A stretch of 64,000 nt of DNA from NCBI GenBank assembly GCA_946565805.1, contig CAMNWO010000012.1, positions 1 to 64,000 on the forward strand. Reading direction: 5' to 3'. The position numbers and the translations under genes were made by a program. This stretch comes from an uncultured Clostridium sp. (GTDB lineage Bacteria; Bacillota; Clostridia; TANB77; CAG-508). Position 1 is the first letter of the stretch. Each line of letters begins with the position of its first letter. The notes beneath the pieces are model-generated. The model made no database searches and was not told the origin of the DNA. It worked only from the letters and a program-made list of their open reading frames with translations. Below are positions 34,528 through 43,784 of this stretch, one piece after another.

Positions 34528-36797
34528 TTACATCATGCTGTTTGGATTGACATCAATAGTAATTCTAGTTGTTTTTAAATTTTTACTGTATATTTCTTTT
34601 AAATACTGATTTAGTATTTGGTTTGCTCCTTCTGTCATATTGCCTTTTATAATGATTCGATAGCGTAGCCTGTTTTGGATTTTGTCGATTGGTGCTGGCA
34701 TTGGTCGAAACACTTTGAATTGTTCTTCGTTTAAGCTAACTTTTAACTTTTCATACATCCATTGGCTTGCTTTTTTTATTTCTTCTTCTGCCATACTATT
34801 GAAGTTCACCACTATTATATCGCAAAATGGTGGATATTTCAACTGTTGTCTTAAGGCAATTTCTGTTTCGTAAAATTTTTCATAGTTTTGTTCTTTGGCA
34901 CATTGAATGGTGAAGTTCTCTGGATTATAGCTTTGTATGATTACTTTTCCTGGTAGTTTTTCTCTTCCTGCTCGTCCGTGCTACTTGTGTTAAGATTTGA
35001 AAGGTTCTTTCATTGGCTCGATAGTCATCTATGTTTAATGAACTGTCTGCTGCAATAACACCTACTAGGGTTACATTTGGAAAATGATGACCCTTTACTA
35101 CCATCTGTGTTCCAATCAAAATATCTAAGTTATCCTTTTTAAACTTATTTAAAATTTCTTCATGTGAGTTCTTTTTAGTTACTGTATCAATATCCATTCG
35201 AATGGTTTTGGCTCCGCGGAAATTGTTTTTGTATTTCCTGTTCTAACTTTTGGGTTCCTGTTCCAAAATATCGTATTTTATCGCTATGGCATTCTGGACA
35301 AGTTGTTACTATATTTTCTTCATAACCACAATAATGACATTTTAGTTTTTTCTCATAACTATGATAAGTCATACTGATATTACAGTTCCTACATTTTACA
35401 GTATACCCACAATTCCTACACATAATAAAGGTAGAATAGCCTCTTCGATTTAAAAACAAAATTGTCTGTGTTTTTTGTTTTAAATTTTCTTCAATCGCTG
35501 TATACAAGTCCATACTTAGCATTGAACGGTTTCCATTTACCAATTCTTGTTTTAAATCTACCACTTGTACTTTTGGTAAAGATGATTGATTAGCTCTTTG
35601 GGTTAATGACAAAATTTGCATTTCTTTGTTTGGTTCTTCTTTTGCCTTAAAATAGCTCTTGATATCTGGTGTTGCGCTTCCCAATAACAGCGGACATTTG
35701 CTTTGTTTCGCAATTCTTTTGGCTACTTCTTTGGCATCATATTTCGGATTTGCTTCTGATTTATAAGAACTATCATGTTCTTCATCAATAATAATAATTC
35801 CTATTTTTTGGATAGGAGCAAAAATAGCTGACCTAGCTCCTATTACAATTTTTGCTTTTCCTTCTCGAATTCTTTCCCATTCATCATGTCTTTCCCCAAT
35901 AGACAACTTGCTATGTAAAACTGCAATTTCTTCTTTTCCAAATCGTGCAATAAATCGGTCTAACATTTGAGGCGTTAACGATATTTCAGGTACTAATAAA
36001 ATTGCTGTTTTGTCATGTTTTAATGCTTCTTCAATAAGTTGCAGATAGATTTCTGTTTTTCCAGAACCAGTTACTCCATATAATAAAAAGGATTGATAGT
36101 CTTCTTGTTTCATTTTTTGTTTTACAGTTTGATAAGCTTTTTCTTGTTCCTTTGTTAATACTAATTTCTCAGTTTTTTCTACCTTTTTAATTGTTTCCAT
36201 ATCTTTTTCATATAATGGATTTCTTTCTACTTTTTGTTCTATGATTTCTAAATAACCATTTTTAACTAACGTATTTACAATGGCTCTAGAAACATCCAAA
36301 AACATTTCTATTTCTGGTATGGTTACTCCTTCATTATCTTTTACAAAGTTAATAATTTTTTTCTGTTTTTCGGTTTTGACTTTTCCTGTTTCAATATCAA
36401 ATTCAATTTCTTCTCTATCTTTTCCTAAATAGATACAATTGATGGTTTTTTCTTGTATTCTTTTTTCTTTATTTTTGGTTCTTGTTCCTGGTGTTAGCAT
36501 TAGTTTTATACAATCTGACACATTACAAAAATATCTTTTGGCCATCCATTTGGCTAATTCAATTTGTTCGTCTTTTAGTTGTTCTTCTAATTTTGCTATT
36601 TTTTTTATTTGATTTGGATAACTTGTTTTTTCCTTTAACTTTACGACAAAGGCTTCTTCTAGTTTTTCTCCTTTTCCAAATGGCACTAAGACTTTGCTTC
36701 CAACCAAAATAAGCCCCTCTAATTCTTCTGGGACATGATAATCAAAAGTTCTATTTAGTTTTTTTGCTGTTCGATTGATGATTACTTCTGCTATCAT
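34528..36797 (-). CDS. priA: Primosomal protein N' (replication restart helicase), with two +1 frame changes
   Basis: 755 aa after joining three ORFs, matching family length. Motifs: GVTGSGKTEIYLQ (Walker A), IIDEEHDSSYK (DEEH), the four zinc pairs (CRNCGYTVKCRNC, CHYCGYEENIVTTCPEC) and the C-terminal VVNFNSMAEEE. The shifts are at 35214-35216 (CCG-CGG-AGC, restoring FPGAKTIRMDID) and 34976-34978 (GCA-CGG-ACG, restoring QVAGRAGREKL, helicase motif VI). The DNA-binding 3'BD domain at the N-terminus is intact. Replication restart is normally important for growth, so a double null is unlikely. Confidence 0.95.
34976..34978 (-). other. Putative +1 frameshift site GCA-CGG in priA motif VI
   Basis: Skipping the C restores the conserved glycine of QVAGRAGR. 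Confidence 0.78.
35214..35216 (-). other. Putative +1 frameshift site CCG-CGG in priA
   Basis: Skipping the C gives FPGAKTIRMDID, continuous with the next ORF. Confidence 0.75.
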
Positions 36798-36974
36798 TTT
36801 CTTCTCCTTCTTTTTTCGTTTCTTAGTATATCAAATTTTTTTGTTTTTCACAAGAGATTTAATTTATACTTAAGATGTTAAATCTTTAAATTTAAAAAGT
36901 ACCAAGTTTTTATGCTTGATACTTACATATTTTTATTTCTGCACTTTTACGATTTTCATCAATAAATTCACATT

Positions 36975-38474
36975 TTAGTTTAAATAAAGTATAGGACGGA
37001 AAGCAGCCCCTGAACTTACTTTTCCAGAACTACGACCTGCCACATAATTTATAGCACTACCAGAACCACCAGCCCTTATAGTGTATGGTTGATTACCCGC
37101 AGAAGGAGTATAAGATGAAGATTCTGTTGTATGCTCAGCATAGTTTTCTGCCATATCAAATATATTACATCTTACATCTTTATTTCCTCCTATTATTGTC
37201 TTTCCTGTCTTTAGAAATTCCTTTCCATTTTTAGGTTGCCTTGAATAATCAGTATCTCCTGAAAACATTTGAATATATACAATTGCTGTGTCCCATGCAT
37301 AACTATTCATTAAATTACTCGTAACACTTGTTATATCCTTATTTCCTGGATACATTCCTTTGGTTAATGTAACAGCAGTTGGTTGTACTGCAACATATAC
37401 CTCTCGTCCCTCTTTACAAACAATCGTTGTGTCTCCTACTGACGTATCTTGCGACATAGTTTTACCAATCTCATATCTTCCTATATAATATCCCTTATTA
37501 GTTGCTGCACTCGTCTTGAACTTACTTATATCTGTTGTTGTTGACTCTTGATAATAATTTTCAACTAATTTTGTTCCTTGTTTTGTTCGAGTTCCATTTG
37601 TTGCGAATGTATATCGGTCCAATTCTACTGTTTCACTTTTGGTTTTGTTTATATCTTTATAAACTGTTCCTACTGGTATCCATACAAATTGATTTCCTGT
37701 ACTTCTATAATTCTCATCAATAGAATCTGTAATGACTAATCCTCCATTTATTGTATTAATTGTATTAGATTCTCCTACTGCAAATCCTTTTGGTATTTTA
37801 GCCACATTTCCATTTTTATCAGTATATGTTTCTGTTTCCGTATAAATATCAGAGAATATTTCTGTTGATCCAATATTCGTAATTTTTATTTTACACGTCT
37901 CTGTTCCTCCGCCACTTCCTTCTGCAGTTACTGTATATATTCCATTACTTGTAACTGGAAAACTAGTAGTATTGGTATTCATTACAGTTGTTCCATCTGG
38001 TTTGGTTATCTTGGTTATAGTTTCTCCTTCTTCTATAGTTGCTGTAATCGTTATTGTTACTTCTGTCCCTTCTTCTACTTGTTCTTCTGTACTTAAAGTA
38101 TAATTTATAACTGGTTTTGGCGCCTTTTTTGTCACCTTTCCATTACCATCAATTACAAGAGTATAGCCATCTAAATCTACTTCAATCGGAAATTCCCCAT
38201 TCGTATCTCTTATTTCTCCTACATTAGGTATTTTTCTTAATTCTTCTTTTACCTTATCAGCAGTTAATTTTCCTTCATCATTAAAACTTCCTGTTACTGC
38301 AATTTTTACTTGTTCTTCTGCATTTACTTTTTTTGTTTCTGTTTTAGCAGTATTGGCTTTTGTTACTAATCCATTTTCTCCTGTTAAGGTTGCTATGCTT
38401 ATCCCTGCTAAGATTAGTAAAACAATAATCGTAATCACTAGAGCAATTAAAGTAATCCCTTTTTCTCTCTTCAT
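36975..38474 (-). CDS. Prepilin-like secreted protein with a large C-terminal domain
   Basis: 499 aa. The N-terminus MKREKGITLIALVITIIVLL is a type IV prepilin signal: a short basic leader, G/I cleavage site and hydrophobic helix (no Glu at position 5). Residues 120-200 resemble an Ig-like domain; the C-terminal ~250 residues end in AFRPILYLN, the same kind of domain as the remnant at 11116-11580. Probably exported by a pilin machinery and displayed on the surface; the distant CpaE-like gene at 63358 may be related. It interrupts the priA-gmk order typical elsewhere. Confidence 0.82.
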   Translation of the reverse strand: MKREKGITLIALVITIIVLLILAGISIATLTGENGLVTKANTAKTETKKVNAEEQVKIAVTGSFNDEGKLTADKVKEELRKIPNVGEIRDTNGEFPIEVDLDGYTLVIDGNGKVTKKAPKPVINYTLSTEEQVEEGTEVTITITATIEEGETITKITKPDGTTVMNTNTTSFPVTSNGIYTVTAEGSGGGTETCKIKITNIGSTEIFSDIYTETETYTDKNGNVAKIPKGFAVGESNTINTINGGLVITDSIDENYRSTGNQFVWIPVGTVYKDINKTKSETVELDRYTFATNGTRTKQGTKLVENYYQESTTTDISKFKTSAATNKGYYIGRYEIGKTMSQDTSVGDTTIVCKEGREVYVAVQPTAVTLTKGMYPGNKDITSVTSNLMNSYAWDTAIVYIQMFSGDTDYSRQPKNGKEFLKTGKTIIGGNKDVRCNIFDMAENYAEHTTESSSYTPSAGNQPYTIRAGGSGSAINYVAGRSSGKVSSGAAFRPILYLN

Positions 38475-38624
38475 TTTTCCTCCTCGTTCTTTATATAGTT
38501 TATCTTTTGTGTGATTTTTTATGCATTTACATATGTATAGCTATATAATACATAAACTTTTATATATTGTCAATGAGTTTTTATCATTTCCAAAAGTTCT
38601 ATCTTAAAATATTAAATCATTATA

Positions 38625-38656
38625 AAAAAAGATGAAATCCTAAAATTTCATCTTTT
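38625..38656 (-). terminator. Terminator after the ATP-grasp gene
   Basis: AAAGATGAAAT and ATTTCATCTTT form a stem with a 6-nt loop and T-run on the minus strand. Confidence 0.85.
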
Positions 38657-38659
38657 TAC

Positions 38660-39583
38660 TTAAAATAAAGCTTGTATCGCTTTTCTATAAATATCTTTTA
38701 TTATTTCATATCCATTATCTACATTCTTTGCAAAAATAGACCCACAAACTCCTGAATTCATCTCCATAACATATAACTCATCATCTGTAGTATGAATAAT
38801 ATCGATGGTTGTAAAATTCATATTCATGGCTTTTCCTGCTTCTTTTGCTAATTTTTCAATCTTATAATATAACTCGCCTTTCTCTAATATAGTAGGAATA
38901 GCACCTCCACTTAGATTATGCTTCCAAGAAATCTCTACTTTCTCTCCTTCTTTTGGTATATGGAATCTATCTAATGTATTTAAACTTTTCTGTATGTCCA
39001 AATTGTCTGAAAAGTGTAATGTTCTTGTTAGTTCTTGTATGGTTGACTTTCCATCTCCTATTACAAAAGGCTTTGTTTTCCCGTAAATTAAAAGCACTTC
39101 TCCATTCAAATAAAAAGTTCGATATTCTGTTTTAATATCATAATAAGGGCAAATACTTACTGCTGTATTATTTTGATTAAATAACTTTTGAATAGCTATT
39201 TCTGTTTCTCTTAGGCTATTACAAAGTTCTATTCCAATTCCTTCACTTTGGTCATTTGGTTTTACTACCAATTTACCTGCGTTTGAAAATTCAGCTACTA
39301 CAGTATTCCAAATTCCTTCTTGAGGAATAAATTCTCCTCTTATAGCAGGATTAAATATCATAGTATGTTCAATGACTGGTATATTTTGTGATTTTAGTAC
39401 TTCATAGGTAGCATATTTATCGGCTACTATTTTACCAGTAGCTTGTGGATTATTATCAAAAAGATTTCTAGTAATATGTCTTACCTTTCCTTCTTTTGAA
39501 AGTTGTAAGATCCAACCATATGATAATGTTTCCACTTTAATATCCATTTCTAAACAAATTTCTTTTATCATGGTGTGGAACAT
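38660..39583 (-). CDS. ATP-grasp domain protein
   Basis: 307 aa from the ATG at 39583 with AGGAG seven bases upstream. Lid and ATP-binding segments are visible (KLVVKPNDQSEGIGI, then MEMNSGVCGS near the end), as in the RimK/YheCD-like groups that ligate an amino acid or bind nucleotide. The substrate cannot be read. The ribosome site overlaps the gmk stop, so it is co-transcribed with gmk. A link to spore coat proteins of the YheCD type is only a suggestion. Confidence 0.82.
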   Translation of the reverse strand: MFHTMIKEICLEMDIKVETLSYGWILQLSKEGKVRHITRNLFDNNPQATGKIVADKYATYEVLKSQNIPVIEHTMIFNPAIRGEFIPQEGIWNTVVAEFSNAGKLVVKPNDQSEGIGIELCNSLRETEIAIQKLFNQNNTAVSICPYYDIKTEYRTFYLNGEVLLIYGKTKPFVIGDGKSTIQELTRTLHFSDNLDIQKSLNTLDRFHIPKEGEKVEISWKHNLSGGAIPTILEKGELYYKIEKLAKEAGKAMNMNFTTIDIIHTTDDELYVMEMNSGVCGSIFAKNVDNGYEIIKDIYRKAIQALF

Positions 39584-39587
39584 GGTT

Positions 39588-40157
39588 CTACTCCTTTTCC
39601 ATTCTTTGTTCATTTTCTATAATGGTTTCTATAATTTGTACCGTTTTTTCTAAATCATCATTTTTTAATACATAATCATATAAATTAATTCTAGATTCTT
39701 CATAATCAAATCGATTTAGTCTTAAAATCACTTCTGCTGGACTTGGTTGGTCAATTCTTGCTTCTAATCTTTTCTTTAATTCTTCTTTTGGAACTCTTAA
39801 AAAAACAGTTACTACTCTAGTATCTTCTCTTAATAATTCTTTTAAATGCTCGGTTCCATTTACATCAATATCTTTTACAATTACTTTTCCACTTTTTATT
39901 TTTTCATTCAATAGTTTTCTAGAAGTTCCATAATATTGATTGTGGTGAATGTCATATTCATAAAACTCTTCATTTTTTATCATTTCTTCAAATTCTTCAC
40001 GACTTACAAAATTATAGGTTTGTCCTTCTATATCCCCTTCACGCATTGGTCTAGAAGTAAAAGATGGAAGTGACTCCACATTTTCCATCCTCTTAATTAG
40101 TTCTTTTTTGATTGTATCTTTTCCTGCTCCTGCTACACCAGATAATATTACTAACAT
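39588..40157 (-). CDS. gmk: Guanylate kinase
   Basis: 189 aa; converts GMP to GDP. P-loop LSGVAGAGKDTI, slightly unusual (GVAGAGKD where SGVGK is common), with SFTSRPMREGD for GMP binding and YNFVSREEFE. Overlaps the rpoZ stop by a few bases. Standard remA-gmk-rpoZ-priA block. Confidence 0.92.
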   Translation of the reverse strand: MLVILSGVAGAGKDTIKKELIKRMENVESLPSFTSRPMREGDIEGQTYNFVSREEFEEMIKNEEFYEYDIHHNQYYGTSRKLLNEKIKSGKVIVKDIDVNGTEHLKELLREDTRVVTVFLRVPKEELKKRLEARIDQPSPAEVILRLNRFDYEESRINLYDYVLKNDDLEKTVQIIETIIENEQRMEKE

Positions 40158-40348
40158 ATAGTTACCTTCCCTTCTGCTATTTCATTCGCAGCTAAAGTTA
40201 CTGGTGATTCTTCTCTTACACTTGTCTTTACTTCATCTCCTGCCGCTATTTGTCTTGCTCTTCTTGCTGTTGCAATAACTAATTCATATCTATTTTGTGC
40301 TTTGGTTAATAATTGACCTACTGTTGGTTTTACTATCATTTTTTTCAA
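40151..40348 (-). CDS. rpoZ: DNA-directed RNA polymerase omega subunit
   Basis: 65 aa. RYELVIATARRARQIA is the RpoZ hallmark that contacts beta-prime. Lies between remA and gmk as expected. Confidence 0.93.
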   Translation of the reverse strand: MKKMIVKPTVGQLLTKAQNRYELVIATARRARQIAAGDEVKTSVREESPVTLAANEIAEGKVTIC

Positions 40349-40362
40349 TCCTTTCTTTTCTT

Positions 40363-40620
40363 TTATTTTTCGAATTCTTGGGAAATTGACTTATCAATTC
40401 TCCCTCCAACCGTTTCTGGTTGAACTGCTGATAAAATAATATGTCCTGAATCCATAATTAATACTGCTCTCGTTCTTCTTCCATAGGTTGCATCAACTGC
40501 TGTTTTATTGTCTTTTGCTTCTTGCACCATTCTTTTAATTGGTGCTGATTCAGGGCTTACGATTGCTACAATTCTTTCTGATGAAACAATGTTTCCAAAT
40601 CCAATGTTTACTAATTGCAT
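40363..40620 (-). CDS. remA: Extracellular-matrix regulator RemA
   Basis: 85 aa from the ATG at 40620, which follows GGAGGAAGTAGTA; the ORF-track start upstream is too long for the family. DUF370: [19 protein letters not shown] and [14 protein letters not shown]-binding regulator of biofilm matrix and osmoprotection genes in Bacillus. Upstream of rpoZ and gmk. Confidence 0.93.
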   Translation of the reverse strand: MQLVNIGFGNIVSSERIVAIVSPESAPIKRMVQEAKDNKTAVDATYGRRTRAVLIMDSGHIILSAVQPETVGGRIDKSISQEFEK

Positions 40621-40666
40621 TACTACTTCCTCCATTTCTTTGCCAAATGGCAATCCTTTTTTCAAA

Positions 40667-41542
40667 TTATTCTATGTTTTGAATTTGTTCTCTAACATTT
40701 TCCAACTCTGTCTTTACATCAATTACATTATTTGTAATTTCTAAATTATTTGCCTTTGAACCAATGGTATTCGTTTCACGGTTCATTTCTTGAATGATAA
40801 AGTCTAATTTTTTTCCAATAGCTTCTTCTGAATCTAAAAGTTTTTGAAATTGTGATATATGACTTTTTAGTCTAGTAACTTCTTCTTCAACAGAGCATTT
40901 ATCTGCATAGATAACAACTTCTTGTGCTAGTCTTGCTGGATCTACTTCTTGATTTTTTAATATTTCCTTTATTCTGCCTTCTAATTTTACTACATATTCC
41001 TCAATAAGTCCAGTAGAAAGTGAAGATATTTCTTTTACTTTTTCTTGAATTGTTTGAATTCTTTCCCTTAAGTCCTCTGCTATCTTTTGTCCTTCTACTT
41101 GTCTCATTTGTACTAGATTCTTAGTCGCTTTTCTAACCGTTTCTATTAATTCATCTTTTATCGTTTCATCTTCTTGATTATTTTGAATACTTAAAACATC
41201 TGGAAATTTAGATATTTCCGTTACTTCAATATTTGCTAAAATTTCTTCTTGTTTTGCTAATCTTTTTAGTTCATCAATATAAATTTTAGCAATTTCTGTA
41301 TTAATTTTTATTTCTTTTCCTTCTGTTGAATTGTTTTGAAAAGTAATAAAAACATCAATTTTTCCTCTTTTTACATAGGTTGCAATTTCCTTTTTTATGG
41401 CTTCTTCTAAATAACTTAATATTCTTGGCATCTTTACCGAAATGTCTAAATATCTATGATTCACACTTTTTATTTCTACCTGATACTCTTTTTCATTTTT
41501 CTCTAGATTGGCTTTACCATATCCTGTCATACTTTTAATCAT
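40667..41542 (-). CDS. YicC/YloC-family endoribonuclease
   Basis: 291 aa. N-terminal [11 protein letters not shown] and C-terminal [20 protein letters not shown] (DUF1732) are diagnostic. YicC proteins cleave RNA in E. coli and B. subtilis. Overlaps the upstream gene by about 8 bp, so expression is coupled. Confidence 0.95.
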   Translation of the reverse strand: MIKSMTGYGKANLEKNEKEYQVEIKSVNHRYLDISVKMPRILSYLEEAIKKEIATYVKRGKIDVFITFQNNSTEGKEIKINTEIAKIYIDELKRLAKQEEILANIEVTEISKFPDVLSIQNNQEDETIKDELIETVRKATKNLVQMRQVEGQKIAEDLRERIQTIQEKVKEISSLSTGLIEEYVVKLEGRIKEILKNQEVDPARLAQEVVIYADKCSVEEEVTRLKSHISQFQKLLDSEEAIGKKLDFIIQEMNRETNTIGSKANNLEITNNVIDVKTELENVREQIQNIE

Positions 41543-42131
41543 TTTTTATTACCTCCTTCTTTTGTCTTCCTCTCTTTTTCTTTTCTGGCCCTTTTTTATC
41601 TTCTTCTTTTGTTTTTTCTCTTTTTTTAGCTTCTTTTTTGACTGGCTCTTCTTTCTTAACAATTTCTGAAATGTCGCTTAAACTATTCAAATATTCTTTT
41701 CTTCCCTTTGTATATAATACAATTGATTTCAATACATAGTAAATAGAAAAAACATAAGAAGAAGTTAATAAATAAAATCTAAAGTCATATTGAAACATCG
41801 TAATTACATGCATAATAGATAAGCTATGTAAAGATAGAAATAAAAATTCTACTCCTGTTATTCCCATAGTTCCATTATCTTTTTTATATGCTTTTTCTAA
41901 AAATATAATTCCAACTACTAAAAAAGCTCCTGCAAATACTTTGATATCTCCTATTAATCTTTCTTGTTGCATGGTAACATAGGCTAAATTTAAAATGATA
42001 AAGTAAAACATGATACCTACTGCTCTTAATAAATTACCAAAAATCTTCTTCAAAATTTCTTGTGATATTTCTTTGGGAAGCTTTTTGCTTTTTTCTTGTG
42101 TTTCTTCTTTTTTAATTGTATCTTTTACCAT
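41535..42131 (-). CDS. Hypothetical membrane protein with a basic C-terminal tail
   Basis: 198 aa with four to five hydrophobic segments between residues 32 and 145 and a Lys/Glu-rich tail ending KKKRGRQKKEV, an AT-hook-like cluster (RGRQKK). Not recognised. Overlaps yicC, with rsmE just upstream, so it belongs to that operon. Confidence 0.75.
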   Translation of the reverse strand: MVKDTIKKEETQEKSKKLPKEISQEILKKIFGNLLRAVGIMFYFIILNLAYVTMQQERLIGDIKVFAGAFLVVGIIFLEKAYKKDNGTMGITGVEFLFLSLHSLSIMHVITMFQYDFRFYLLTSSYVFSIYYVLKSIVLYTKGRKEYLNSLSDISEIVKKEEPVKKEAKKREKTKEEDKKGPEKKKRGRQKKEVIKND

Positions 42132-42145
42132 CTATTTCAATCCCT

Positions 42146-42895
42146 TCATTTTTCTAATTCATACATGATAATGCTGAGCATACTAAGTGCTACTGTTTCG
42201 GTTCTTAAGATTCGATTTCCTAATGTTACTATCTTAGCTCCACTTTCTTTTAATTCCTCTATCTCTTTTTCCTCAATGCCACCTTCTGGACCAATTAAAA
42301 TAGCAATTTTTAGATGTTCTTCTTGTTTACTCTTTAATTTCTCTAATTCTTGTTTTAATTTATTTTCTTTTTCGTTTTCATAAGCCACAATTACTATATC
42401 ATAACTTTCACATAAATGACAAATATTTTTAATATTTTGTATTCTATTAATCTGTGGAATTCTATCTCTTCCACTTTGCTTAGCTGCTACTTCTGCAATT
42501 TTTTGCCATCGTTCTCTCTTCTTTGCTTTGTCTTTTTCATTTAATCTAACTACACAACGTTTCATTTCTACTGGCGTAATAGCATAAGCACCTAACTCTA
42601 CTGATTTCTGAATCACTAATTCCATTTTATCGGCTTTAGGTAATCCTTGGAAAACGGTTACTTCTATATTAGATTCTACTGTCTCTTCTATTTTTTGTTT
42701 GATTTCACAAATTATTTTTTCATTTTCAATTTTTTCAATGCTAGCTATAAAATTTTCTCCACTTTCACTGTTCCCTATTTGTAGTTCTTCTCCTATTTGT
42801 GCTCTTAATACTTTTTTAATATGATTGATGTCTTGCCCTTTTATGATGATTGTATTATCTTGAATTTGTTCTTGCTTTACAAAGAATTTTGGCAT
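42146..42895 (-). CDS. rsmE: 16S rRNA (uracil(1498)-N3)-methyltransferase
   Basis: 249 aa SPOUT-family enzyme. N-terminal PUA-like domain; C-terminal knot with ILIGPEGGIEEKEI and TLGNRILRTETVALSML. Modifies the decoding region of 16S rRNA. AAGGAG before the ATG. First gene of the yicC operon. Confidence 0.95.
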   Translation of the reverse strand: MPKFFVKQEQIQDNTIIIKGQDINHIKKVLRAQIGEELQIGNSESGENFIASIEKIENEKIICEIKQKIEETVESNIEVTVFQGLPKADKMELVIQKSVELGAYAITPVEMKRCVVRLNEKDKAKKRERWQKIAEVAAKQSGRDRIPQINRIQNIKNICHLCESYDIVIVAYENEKENKLKQELEKLKSKQEEHLKIAILIGPEGGIEEKEIEELKESGAKIVTLGNRILRTETVALSMLSIIMYELEK

Positions 42896-43001
42896 ATGTT
42901 TCTCCTTTAATTTTATATTATGGATTATAACATATTATCTCTGCTTTTTCAAATAAATTTAAACCAAATAAAAAAATTATGTAAATTTTTTATTTTTTCT
43001 A

Positions 43002-43030
43002 TTGACTTATGTAAATTTATATGCTATAAT
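43002..43030 (+). promoter_or_regulatory. Strong promoter in front of the tandem RNA unit
   Basis: TTGACT (43002-43007), exactly 17 bp, TATAAT (43025-43030). The first repeat copy begins about 8 bases downstream, so transcription should start at its first hairpin. No equal promoter was found before the second copy. Confidence 0.85.
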
Positions 43031-43135
43031 AGCTACTGTAATTGCTCGAGAGCAATTGTAATTGTCACTGTCATCAGTACACATTTAGTGCTGAATGGCT
43101 AAACCTTTTTTTCAATTTCATAAGGAGGAGATCTC

Positions 43136-43192
43136 ATGAAAAGAGCAGGACCTAGAAAAAAATTATCTAATTTAAATTTGATATTTTCATGA
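43136..43192 (+). CDS. Micro-ORF 1, copy 1 (18 codons)
   Basis: Basic peptide beginning MKRAGPRKKL, with AAGGAGGAG five bases before the ATG, a near-ideal ribosome site. Its TGA overlaps the ATG of an 11-codon ORF (43189-43224) as ATGA. It could be a leader peptide or a translated regulator; function unknown. Confidence 0.45.
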   Translation: MKRAGPRKKLSNLNLIFS

Positions 43193-43224
43193 TCCGGCAG
43201 CTGCGCAGCGAGCGCAACCTATGA
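43189..43224 (+). CDS. Micro-ORF 2, copy 1 (11 codons), contains CGG
   Basis: MIRQLRSERNL, rich in rare Arg codons; its third codon is CGG. If the ribosome shifted +1 there it would read 15 codons ending in a TGA that overlaps the ATG of micro-ORF 3. This is a possible CGG-sensing switch, purely inferred. Confidence 0.3.
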   Translation: MIRQLRSERNL

Positions 43225-43233
43225 GGTGAAACT

Positions 43234-43296
43234 ATGATAAAAATAAGAAAAGGTAGTTTCCCGGTGGGCTTTGTCCCTCTGGAGTGGTTTCACTAG
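43234..43296 (+). CDS. Micro-ORF 3, copy 1 (20 codons)
   Basis: Begins MIKIRKGSFP after a GAGGTG box. It contains codons (CCG, GTG, GGC, CTG) that are rare in this genome, so part of the stretch may be selected as RNA structure instead. Confidence 0.35.
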   Translation: MIKIRKGSFPVGFVPLEWFH

Positions 43297-43481
43297 AAAG
43301 TGAAAAAAGATGCGATTTGTGTGAGTCTAAACATCTTTTATACCACTAAAACAGACTCAAGTGTAATTTTTTAATAGTTAATATGTAATTGCTCGAGAGC
43401 AATTGCAACAGTCACTGTCATCAGTACACGTTTAGTGCTGAATGGCTAAACCTTTTTTCAATTTCATAAGGAGGAGATCTC

Positions 43482-43538
43482 ATGAAAAGAGCAGGACCTA
43501 GAAAAAAATTATCTAATTTAAATTTGATATTTTCATGA
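43482..43538 (+). CDS. Micro-ORF 1, copy 2
   Basis: Identical in sequence to the copy at 43136-43192, with the same ribosome site. Confidence 0.45.
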   Translation: MKRAGPRKKLSNLNLIFS

Positions 43539-43570
43539 TCCGGCAGCTGCGCAGCGAGCGCAACCTATGA
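43535..43570 (+). CDS. Micro-ORF 2, copy 2
   Basis: Identical to 43189-43224, including the CGG third codon and the ATGA overlap. Confidence 0.3.
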   Translation: MIRQLRSERNL

Positions 43571-43579
43571 GGTGAAACT

Positions 43580-43642
43580 ATGATAAAAATAAGAAAAGGT
43601 AGTTTCCCGGTGGGCTTTGTCCCTCTGGAGTGGTTTCACTAG
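43580..43642 (+). CDS. Micro-ORF 3, copy 2
   Basis: Identical to 43234-43296. Confidence 0.35.
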   Translation: MIKIRKGSFPVGFVPLEWFH

Positions 43643-43720
43643 AAAGTGAAAAAAGATGCGATTTGTGTGAGTCTAAACATCTTTTATACCACTAAAACAG
43701 ACTCAAGTGTGATTTTTAAA

Positions 43721-43766
43721 AAGAGAGCATCCGTACTAAAGTACACTAATGCTCTCTTTGCTTTTA
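43721..43766 (+). terminator. Terminator after the tandem unit
   Basis: AGAGAGCAT and ATGCTCTCT pair around a loop with GTACTAAAGTAC, followed by TTGCTTTT. It also faces the converging rubrerythrin gene. Confidence 0.85.
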
Positions 43767-43784
43767 CAAAAATCAATATTTTAA

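Larger units (their letters stand above)
43038..43370 (+). repeat. Tandem RNA/micro-ORF unit, copy 1
   Basis: 333 bp, repeated almost exactly at 43385-43715. It opens with a hairpin AATTGCTC-GA-GAGCAATT and a second stem CAGTAC/GTGCTG, then a strong AAGGAGGAG site and short coupled ORFs. Other foldbacks are GCTGCGCAGC, GAAACTA/TAGTTTC, TTTCACT/AGTGAAA and a TGAGTCT/AGACTCA stem with a T-run. The core is richer in GC than its surroundings. Copies differ at about six positions, all outside the roughly 255-bp block with the ORFs. I do not recognise a known riboswitch or sRNA class. No protein gene follows on this strand. Confidence 0.85.
43385..43715 (+). repeat. Tandem RNA/micro-ORF unit, copy 2
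   Basis: Near-identical to copy 1 (offset 346-347 bp). The opening hairpin and start-site region are kept, but no TTGACA-like -35 is seen before it, so it is probably read through from copy 1. The strong terminator at 43721 follows. Confidence 0.85.

Noticed and set aside
43038-43715. Known riboswitch (M-box, ZTP, c-di-GMP, TPP, cobalamin), tmRNA, 6S, group II intron or CRISPR
   Set aside because: None of the conserved cores I know of could be matched, there are only two long copies without short spacers, and no controlled gene follows. A covariance search would be decisive.
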